NCBI GenBank assembly: GCA_020528935.1
Contig: JAJDFU010000452.1
Span: 1,199-6,715, forward strand
DNA from: Saprospiraceae bacterium
GTDB taxonomy: Bacteria > Bacteroidota > Bacteroidia > Chitinophagales > Saprospiraceae
Direction: 5' to 3'
DNA length: 5,517 bases
The first letter of the stretch is position 1, and every line of letters begins with the position of its first letter. The translations under genes were made by a program, and so were the position numbers. The notes below the pieces were generated by a model, which saw nothing but the letters and a program-made list of their open reading frames with translations, searched no databases and had not been told where the DNA came from. Positions 1-4,645 of the stretch are shown in pieces.

Positions 1-1
1 T

Positions 2-298
2 GGTAGAAGGTCCCCCCCCAAGGCCGCCCGGAACGCCCTTACCCAGAGCCTGGCCCAGGCGCTGGCCCCGCACGGCATTTCCGTTACAGCGGTGGCCCCG
101 GGCTTCGTGCAAACCGATATGACGGAACGCTACCTCTCCGGTCCGGAAGGCGAGGCCATCCGCGCGCAAAGCCCCCTGGGGCGGGTTGCCACGCCCGAAG
201 AAGTAGCCCATGCCATCCTTTTCCTGGCCTCCGAGGAAGCCTTCTTTGCCACGGGCGCCATCCTGGATGTGAACGGAGCTTCCTACCTGCGCACCTAG
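2..298 (+). CDS. Short-chain dehydrogenase/reductase (SDR), C-terminal part, 5' end outside window
   Basis: This is the last 98 codons of a classical SDR, a Rossmann-fold NAD(P)(H)-dependent oxidoreductase of the FabG-like type. The frame is open from base 2, and the true start lies upstream of the window. Visible landmarks are the catalytic-helix lysine (codon 20-22), then LTQSLAQALAPHGISVTAV, the APGFVQTDM segment after the active site, SPLGRVATPEEVAHAILFLAS, and a C-terminus GAILDVNGASYLRT typical of the family. The spacing from the lysine to the PG motif (26 residues) is the same as I recall for E. coli FabG. The tyrosine of the YxxxK motif should be at codon 8-10 but reads as Arg (AGG), right beside a run of eight C at the window edge. 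The substrate cannot be told from this part. Its TAG stop shares a CTAG tetramer with the stop of the convergent alkylation-repair gene. Family assignment is firm; specific function is unknown. Confidence 0.88.
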   Translation, partial: GRRSPPKAARNALTQSLAQALAPHGISVTAVAPGFVQTDMTERYLSGPEGEAIRAQSPLGRVATPEEVAHAILFLASEEAFFATGAILDVNGASYLRT

Positions 299-987
299 AC
301 CCTGCCTTGGGATTTCAGCCATTTCAACCCTTCGCGGCGGGTGAGGGGAGCCACTGCCGCCTGTTCCAGAAAGGACGACACGGCCTGTGCATCCACCTTG
401 GAATACTGCCGCAGCGCCCAGCCGGCGGCCTTCTGTACGAAAAACTCCGGACTGTCCGCTCGTCGCCGGATCAGCTCAAACAAAAGCGGTGCATCGGTCT
501 GCGCCTTGTAGTCCAATTGCAGCAGGATAGCCGCCCGCTGGTACCAGAAATTGGGATGCGCGATCCAGCGCCGGGCGGTTTGGGGTAGCACCTCCGGATA
601 GCGAAGCAGGAGCCGTCCGGACAGCTTGGGCGAAAGGAAATCCACCGTATCCCACCACGATTTCCGGGCGATCAGTTCGTCGAAAAGCGGCAGAAAGGAC
701 AGGTCCATATGTCTCCAGACCTTTTGGCCCAGGTCGTTGACCACGTATTGCCACTCGCGCTGGTCCTGATCGAAGCAAAGGCGAAAAAAGGCGGGTAGAT
801 CCTCCACCGGCAATGGACCCTGTTCGCGCCAGCATTGATGGACCAGGGCTTTGCGCTCCGGTCCCTGGATACCGAAAAACGGGAACTGGTCTTTCATATA
901 GCGAGCCATCTGCCGGGCCAGATCAGCTTGGGCATGGGCCTGAAAGAGCAGGTTGAGCTGCCGGAGGAAATGCTCCGTCCGGCTCAT
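295..987 (-). CDS. alkD: AlkD-type DNA alkylation repair glycosylase
   Basis: This 230-residue, all-helical HEAT-repeat protein belongs to the AlkD DNA alkylation repair family. It is a cytoplasmic base-excision enzyme, and members remove positively charged N3- and N7-alkylpurines without flipping the base out. Its length is typical. The functional residues described for Bacillus cereus AlkD (W109, D113, R148, W187) are all present at a constant +3 offset: W112 and D116 in SWWDTVDFLSP, R151 in FWYQRAAILL, and W190 in QKAAGWALRQY. I chose the start at 987 for two reasons. It gives the family-like N-terminus MSRTEHFLRQL, and it overlaps the stop of the upstream minus-strand gene as ATGA, which implies translational coupling. 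The open frame extends upstream to 1059, but that adds 24 non-family residues inside the neighbour. An AGGAGG lies 13 bases before the ATG. The stop shares CTAG (295-298) with the SDR gene coming from the other side. Activity is inferred from the family. Confidence 0.93.
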   Translation of the reverse strand: MSRTEHFLRQLNLLFQAHAQADLARQMARYMKDQFPFFGIQGPERKALVHQCWREQGPLPVEDLPAFFRLCFDQDQREWQYVVNDLGQKVWRHMDLSFLPLFDELIARKSWWDTVDFLSPKLSGRLLLRYPEVLPQTARRWIAHPNFWYQRAAILLQLDYKAQTDAPLLFELIRRRADSPEFFVQKAAGWALRQYSKVDAQAVSSFLEQAAVAPLTRREGLKWLKSQGRV

Positions 988-1841
988 GGGGCAGAAAATA
1001 CCTCCTGGAAAAAAGCCTGGAGGCCATTTTCCGGGACGGGCTGCAAGGATAGGCGCCACTTTTGATTGCCCAGGGCCGGGATGACGACCTGGCCGATATG
1101 CCAGCTACCCGAGCGATGGGCCAAGGCCCACAGCAGGGCGCGCCGGCCGGTGGGCAGGGCCATACCCACCCATTTGCGGCCCGATTTCTGGAGGGGGATC
1201 CAGGCAGCTTCCCCACAGATGCGCACGCCCAGCTGCAGCTCGTCCTCGGGCAGCAGGCCGTCCACATCCACGCTGATCATACAGCGCTTGTGCTCCTGAC
1301 TGAAGGGATACAGACAGGCCGCCCAGGTGTCGTCGTACAGCAAAATGCGGTAGTACCACCGGTTGAACTTGCGAATGCGCGGCATGACCTGACCTTCGGC
1401 CGACTGCCATTCCCAGCCCTGCTGATTGCCGATGTGCAGCTGGGCGGGCCCCCAGCCGAACAGGCGCGCATGAGAGCGCTGCCAGCGGTCGGCCGGGCAC
1501 GGAATATCCACAAAGAGAGGCGGATCGAAATGGGAATGGCCGTCCATGCGGCTCACCTGGATGGCGTAGTGGAGGTTGAGACACCTTCCGGTGGCCTTGG
1601 TATGCAGTCCCTGCGCAAACAGGCCGGTCAATTGCGTGCTGGAACTTACCTTGAGGTGGGCTTCCGCAGCAGGGTCGGCCCCACTCAAAAAAAAGGCGGG
1701 CACATGGATCTCCGCACCACCCGAACAGCGAAGCACGGTATTCCGGCCGACCTCAACCCGGAAGTACTCCAGGTCAGAGGGGGGAATGAGAGGCGCCAAG
1801 GCATCCCGGAACACACCCCTGGTTTTGTGTTTTGGAATCAT
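984..1841 (-). CDS. Hypothetical protein translationally coupled to alkD
   Basis: I do not recognise this 285-residue protein. It has no signal peptide or membrane segment, so it is probably cytoplasmic. It is rich in Trp, Tyr and other aromatics. Residues about 25-115 look beta-rich (GGAEIHVPAFFLSGAD, then KVSSSTQLTGLFAQGLHT, then PPLFVDIPCP). This pattern is weakly reminiscent of beta-sandwich proteins common in Bacteroidota that begin with an 'immutable, insoluble polymer-like' I-x-I/V-P-A-x-x-F strand pattern, but I would not name a domain. The middle (residues 155-195) has RKFNRWYYRILLYDDTWAAC followed by RCMISVDVDG. The C-terminal third (195-285) is another probable beta module ending WRLSLQPVPENGLQAFFQEVF. 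It starts at the only good ATG, without a clear Shine-Dalgarno. Its TGA overlaps the alkD ATG (ATGA, 984-987), so the two are probably one transcript. It contains a run of eight T (minus strand; 1687-1694). A role linked to alkylation repair is suggested only by position. Confidence 0.78.
   Translation of the reverse strand: MIPKHKTRGVFRDALAPLIPPSDLEYFRVEVGRNTVLRCSGGAEIHVPAFFLSGADPAAEAHLKVSSSTQLTGLFAQGLHTKATGRCLNLHYAIQVSRMDGHSHFDPPLFVDIPCPADRWQRSHARLFGWGPAQLHIGNQQGWEWQSAEGQVMPRIRKFNRWYYRILLYDDTWAACLYPFSQEHKRCMISVDVDGLLPEDELQLGVRICGEAAWIPLQKSGRKWVGMALPTGRRALLWALAHRSGSWHIGQVVIPALGNQKWRLSLQPVPENGLQAFFQEVFSAP
1001..1006 (-). promoter_or_regulatory. Candidate ribosome-binding site for the alkylation-repair gene
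   Basis: On the minus strand the sequence reads AGGAGG, 13 bases before the ATG at 987 and inside the last codons of the upstream gene. The match to a Shine-Dalgarno is perfect but the spacing is longer than usual. It supports the 987 start, although re-initiation through the ATGA overlap could be sufficient alone. No other start in the window has a match this good at normal spacing. Confidence 0.4.
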
Positions 1842-1937
1842 AGTATGTTAGTAGAACAACGGTTTTTGGTGGGCTGCTCGCTTCCACTCGCGGGAGGAGG
1901 ACCAGCCCTGAAGTCTGACCAGGGGGGCAAAGACCTG

Positions 1938-1948
1938 ACATTAAATGT
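1938..1948. repeat. Short palindrome ACATT-A-AATGT
   Basis: A perfect 5-bp dyad sits around a central A in the divergent spacer, 96 bases before rarA and 97 bases before the minus-strand operon start. Its central position would suit a shared operator, but short AT-rich dyads also arise by chance. Confidence 0.3.
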
Positions 1949-1960
1949 AAGAAAAACCAC

Positions 1961-1982
1961 CCAACCGAAAAATTTCGGCTGG
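1961..1982. repeat. Inverted repeat with CCGAAA/TTTCGG core
   Basis: The core CCGAAA-AA-TTTCGG (1965-1978) is a perfect 6-bp dyad around AA. It extends outward with one mismatched pair to CCA...TGG, giving a 9-of-10 paired arm across 1961-1982. It lies 61 bases before the rarA start. It could be a transcription-factor operator; as RNA the two-base loop is too tight without opening inner pairs. A terminator is unlikely because no U-tract follows directly and it lies between divergent genes. Confidence 0.4.
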
Positions 1983-2043
1983 AAAAATACTTGGATTTTG
2001 GTATGTATGCTTTCCTGAGCTCAAGGCGCTTAAATACAGAGAT

Positions 2044-3348
2044 ATGAGACCACTTGCAGAACGCATGCGCCCTAAAATGCTGGACGATTACGCAGGCCAG
2101 GAGCACCTGGTGGGTCCGGAGGGCGTCCTGCAGCAGGCCATTGCCGGCGGTCAGCTGCCCTCGCTGATTTTATGGGGCCCACCCGGCGTGGGCAAGACCA
2201 CGCTGGCCCGGATCCTGGCCCACACGCTGGACCGGCCTTTTCACGCGCTGAGTGCCGTCAGCTCGGGGGTCAAAGATGTGCGGGAAGCCATCGACAAGGC
2301 CCGAAGGCAGCACTTTTTCGACCGGCCCGGGCCCATTCTGTTCATTGACGAGATCCACCGCTTCAGCAAAGCGCAGCAGGATGCCCTGCTGGGCGCCGTG
2401 GAGGACGGCACCGTTACCCTCATCGGGGCGACCACGGAAAACCCCTCCTTTGAGGTGATCTCGGCCCTGCTGTCGCGCTGCCAGGTGTACACCCTGAAGC
2501 CGCTGGCCAAGGAAGACCTCATCCACCTGGTAGAGCGGGCGCTGGAACGGGACGAATACCTGCGCGAGAAGGAGATTGAGGTGCGCGAATACGACGCCTT
2601 ACTGGGCTACTCCGGCGGCGATGCGCGCCGCCTGTTCAACATCCTGGAACTGCTGGTGACCCAGCATCGGGGGGGCGGCCCCCTGCACATCACCAACGAG
2701 GGCGTCTCCCGCGTGATCCAGGAGAACATGGCCCGCTATGACAAGGGGGGCGAACAGCACTACGACATCGCTTCGGCCTTCATCAAATCGCTGCGAGGCA
2801 GCGACCCCAATGCGGCCGTGTACTGGCTGGCCCGCATGATCGAGGGCGGCGAAGATCCTAAATTCATCGCGCGCCGCATGGTCATCCTGGCTTCGGAGGA
2901 CATCGGCCTGGCCAATCCCAATGCCCTGCTCCTGGCCACCACCGCCTTTCAGGCTGTACAGATGATCGGCATGCCGGAATCCCGCATTATCCTGGCTCAG
3001 GCCGCCATCTACCTGGCGTCCAGCCCCAAGAGCAACTCGGCCTACCTGGCGATCCAGGACGCCCAGGCCCTGGTGCGCCAAACGGGTGACCAGCCCGTGC
3101 CCCTGCATTTGCGCAATGCTCCTACCCAGCTGATGAAAGAACTCGACTACGGGGGCGGCTACCGCTACGCCCACGACTACCCGGGCAACTTTGCCGAGCA
3201 GGAGTTTCTGCCGGAGAGGCTGAGCGAACACCGCCTGTACAGCCCACAGGACAATCCCGCGGAGCGCAAGCTCGGCGCGCAACTCGGCCACTGGTGGAAG
3301 GGAAAGTATCAATACGGCGAATCGCCTGAAAAAGAGCGCGGCAACTAG
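2044..3348 (+). CDS. rarA: Replication-associated recombination protein A (RarA/MgsA, AAA+ ATPase)
   Basis: This is a complete 434-residue RarA, the bacterial relative of WRNIP1/Mgs1. RarA is a cytoplasmic AAA+ ATPase related to clamp-loader subunits that acts at stalled or gapped replication forks and interacts with SSB. The N-terminus PLAERMRPKMLDDYAGQEHLVG is the family signature. Walker A is GPPGVGKT (45-52), Walker B is LFIDEIH (99-105), sensor 1 is GATTEN (128-133), the arginine finger is in SALLSRC (R145), and sensor 2 is GGDARR (191-196). The C-terminal tetramerisation part shows AFIKSLRGSDPNAAVYWLARM, ASEDIGLANPNAL, KSNSAYLAI and YAHDYPGNFAEQEFLPE. All expected ATPase residues are present and the length is normal. 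The ATG start matches the family N-terminus; no Shine-Dalgarno is obvious. It is divergent from the alkD operon and convergent with the CotH-like gene, and its TAG shares CTAG (3345-3348) with that gene's stop. Confidence 0.97.
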   Translation: MRPLAERMRPKMLDDYAGQEHLVGPEGVLQQAIAGGQLPSLILWGPPGVGKTTLARILAHTLDRPFHALSAVSSGVKDVREAIDKARRQHFFDRPGPILFIDEIHRFSKAQQDALLGAVEDGTVTLIGATTENPSFEVISALLSRCQVYTLKPLAKEDLIHLVERALERDEYLREKEIEVREYDALLGYSGGDARRLFNILELLVTQHRGGGPLHITNEGVSRVIQENMARYDKGGEQHYDIASAFIKSLRGSDPNAAVYWLARMIEGGEDPKFIARRMVILASEDIGLANPNALLLATTAFQAVQMIGMPESRIILAQAAIYLASSPKSNSAYLAIQDAQALVRQTGDQPVPLHLRNAPTQLMKELDYGGGYRYAHDYPGNFAEQEFLPERLSEHRLYSPQDNPAERKLGAQLGHWWKGKYQYGESPEKERGN

Positions 3349-4472
3349 CGCATCCGCGCCCTGCCTCTCCGGGAAGCCTTCTCCGGGGGCAGCTGGAACT
3401 GGGCGAAGACGTTGCCGTTGCGGTTCCGCTGAGCCCGTTCGAGGGTCTGGAAGAAGGCGTCCAGGTAATCCAGGATATCGCGGCGGCCGGCCCCGGACAA
3501 GAGGGAAAGCGACTGTACGGTTTGATACAGGCTCGCCTTCTTGCTGAGCACATAGCCGATTTCCCGGCGGAGGAGCTCCTGGTCCCGGTTCAGCCCCAGA
3601 AATACCCGGTCGCCGACGTAACGCTGCCCCAGCTCAACGGACGGCCGGGCGTAGGGCGCATTCACCAGGCCACTGAAATCAAAATCGTAGGGTACGGCGA
3701 AATAGCCCGACTGATCGGCGGTGCGATACAGCTTGAGATTGCGCATTTGTTGATAGCTCCAGTCGGCATTGCCGATCATATACTGAAAAAGCGCCACCCG
3801 CATTTCCTGCCGGGCATCCAGGCTGTCGGGCGCCGGATTGAACAGCTCGGCTTCCTCGGCGCCGAACCGGGCTCCCAACTCGTCGGTTTCCTCCAGTAAA
3901 ATGCCGTAGCCGCTCGAGCGTATGCGGCCGCCGGGATACTGATAGGTGATCCGGACGAGGCGGGTCCGGTAGCTCTTGGGGGAAAGCTGCTCAAAAAGCT
4001 GATAGGCCAGATACTCGCGCAGAACCAATTCGTTGGCCAGGCGTTCATCGTCCAGGCACTGGGTGACCAGCTTGTATTTGTCGTACTCGGCCTGCAAGCC
4101 CTCGGCAGCCAGATCCGATTTCTTGAAATTCAGTTTGAGCGGAGGAAAACCGCAAGTGCGCCGGCGAAACCTTCCGCGGGCGCGTATGCCCACAGGCAAG
4201 CGCTGCAGCACGCCCCTGTCGCCGAGATATTGAATGGTAGCCGGCAGGTATTCCTCACCCCAGCGGTCGGCCAGCAGGGAGTCCCAGGGAGCGGTAAGCG
4301 TGATGGCCAGTGGCTTTCCCTCCGGAAGCCGGTCGAAAAAGGTATTTTGGGCATTCGCCTCGAGTGTCGTATCTTTATATATCGGGTTTGCTTCAGCCGA
4401 AGCCCCGAAAGGCAAGGCGATCCCCAATACCAGAATCCAGAGCGGAAGAACAGATTTTATGAAGGTGTTCAT
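3345..4472 (-). CDS. Exported conserved protein with a CotH-kinase-like pattern
   Basis: This 375-residue protein starts with a clear Sec signal peptide: MNTFIK, then a hydrophobic stretch VLPLWILVLGIALPF, then a GASA cleavage site after about residue 26. It should therefore be periplasmic or outer-surface. It resembles a conserved family I know mainly from Bacteroidota. Signatures are VGIRARGRFRRRTCGFPPLKLNF (94-116, partly basic), KLVTQCLD (134-141), REYLAYQLFEQLSPKSYRTR (152-171), LLEETDELGARFG (192-204), YMIGNADWS (231-239), RNLKLY (244-249) and VPYDFDFSGLVNAPYA (260-275). The GNADW...N...PYDFD arrangement recalls the catalytic Asp/Asn and metal-binding Asp of CotH-type secretory kinases, but I infer that fold from motif order only and kinase activity is unproven. 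The start at 4472 is preferred over an in-frame ATG at 4544: it gives the signal peptide directly, and a -7 promoter box overlaps the 4544 ATG. The C-terminus ends in a basic tail (ASRRGRARMR). It converges on rarA with a shared CTAG stop. Confidence 0.87.
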   Translation of the reverse strand: MNTFIKSVLPLWILVLGIALPFGASAEANPIYKDTTLEANAQNTFFDRLPEGKPLAITLTAPWDSLLADRWGEEYLPATIQYLGDRGVLQRLPVGIRARGRFRRRTCGFPPLKLNFKKSDLAAEGLQAEYDKYKLVTQCLDDERLANELVLREYLAYQLFEQLSPKSYRTRLVRITYQYPGGRIRSSGYGILLEETDELGARFGAEEAELFNPAPDSLDARQEMRVALFQYMIGNADWSYQQMRNLKLYRTADQSGYFAVPYDFDFSGLVNAPYARPSVELGQRYVGDRVFLGLNRDQELLRREIGYVLSKKASLYQTVQSLSLLSGAGRRDILDYLDAFFQTLERAQRNRNGNVFAQFQLPPEKASRRGRARMR

Positions 4473-4499
4473 GAGATTTTTTGCTTGATTCCATGCTTC

Positions 4500-4516
4500 G
4501 TTACCTATTGGGTAAC
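4500..4516. repeat. Inverted repeat GTTACC-N5-GGTAAC
   Basis: This perfect 6-bp dyad has a 5-base spacer and lies 28 bases upstream of the exported-protein start, downstream of the predicted -7 box. It would therefore be transcribed as a small leader hairpin or could act as a repressor operator. TTACCTA recurs once upstream at 4553-4559. Confidence 0.4.
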
Positions 4517-4537
4517 ACCCTTTGAACGAAGACGCAC

Positions 4538-4570
4538 CAAACATAGTTCTCTTTACCTAGATTTAACACA
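4538..4570 (-). promoter_or_regulatory. Bacteroidota-type promoter for the exported CotH-like gene
   Basis: On the minus strand 4545-4538 reads TATGTTTG, an exact match to the Bacteroidota -7 consensus TAnnTTTG. TGTG (4570-4567), three of four to the -33 TTTG, lies 21 bases upstream, within the accepted spacing range. Transcription would start near 4530, giving a leader of roughly 60 bases before the ATG at 4472. The box covers the alternative ATG at 4544, which argues against that start. Confidence 0.55.
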
Positions 4571-4591
4571 TGGCATTCCAAATTAAATTTT
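4562..4591 (+). promoter_or_regulatory. Weak candidate promoter for the alkaline phosphatase gene
   Basis: TAAATTTT (4584-4591) matches seven of eight positions of TAnnTTTG, and TTTA (4562-4565) lies 18 bases upstream as a three-of-four -33 element. It would leave a leader of about 48 bases. Its -33 element abuts that of the minus-strand promoter. In such AT-rich sequence, matches this loose are expected by chance, so this is a suggestion only. Confidence 0.25.
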
Positions 4592-4605
4592 GATGCTGTG
4601 CAATA

Positions 4606-4620
4606 GGATATTTTTTATCC
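4606..4620. repeat. Inverted repeat GGATA-T5-TATCC
   Basis: A perfect 5-bp dyad around five T lies 26 bases before the alkaline phosphatase start, within its probable leader. It could form a small stem-loop upstream of the AGGAG at 4629-4633, or could be an operator. No function can be assigned. Confidence 0.3.
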
Positions 4621-4645
4621 GGACCACCAGGAGCTTGACCCAACA

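Larger units (their letters stand above)
1842..2043. other. Divergent intergenic region between the alkD operon and rarA
   Basis: These 202 bases must hold promoters for both the minus-strand operon starting at 1841 and rarA starting at 2044. The half nearer rarA (1938-2043) is AT-richer than the surrounding genes. I found no exact TAnnTTTG -7 box in either direction. Seven-of-eight matches exist on the minus strand (TACATTTA at 1943-1950) but lack a well-spaced -33 TTTG. Two dyads are present, at 1938-1948 and 1961-1982, and may be operator or leader structures. No Shine-Dalgarno is evident in front of rarA. No small ORF here looks real. Confidence 0.6.
4473..4645. other. Divergent AT-rich intergenic region (exported protein / alkaline phosphatase)
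   Basis: These 173 bases separate the starts of two predicted exported proteins. The region is much more AT-rich than the flanking genes. It contains an exact minus-strand -7 box, a weak plus-strand promoter candidate, a hairpin-capable dyad at 4500-4516 and another at 4606-4620. An AGGAG at 4629-4633 lies 12 bases before the alkaline phosphatase ATG and may be its ribosome-binding site. I found no recognisable Pho box. Confidence 0.65.

Noticed and set aside
988..1059. N-terminal extension of the alkylation-repair gene to an ATG at 1059
   Set aside because: It adds 24 residues overlapping the upstream gene that do not fit the family. The ATG at 987 overlaps the upstream stop, and the B. cereus AlkD active-site numbering then fits with a constant +3 offset.
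1062..2018. A 318-codon open frame on the + strand opposite the unknown alkD-coupled gene
   Set aside because: Its translation is rich in Gly, Gln, His, Ala and Arg with no recognisable motif, as expected for the antisense of a GC-rich gene, and it runs into the AT-rich spacer. The minus-strand frame has the ATGA junction with alkD and a more protein-like composition.
2599..3312. A 237-codon open frame antisense to rarA
   Set aside because: rarA is complete with all AAA+ motifs; the antisense translation is low-information and matches no family.
4473..4544. N-terminal extension of the exported protein to an ATG at 4544
   Set aside because: It would bury the signal peptide behind 24 residues, and its ATG lies inside an exact -7 promoter box.
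4606..4620. Hairpin GGATA-T5-TATCC as an intrinsic terminator
   Set aside because: The stem is AT-rich and only five pairs long, the T-run is in the loop rather than after the stem, and the element lies between divergent starts.
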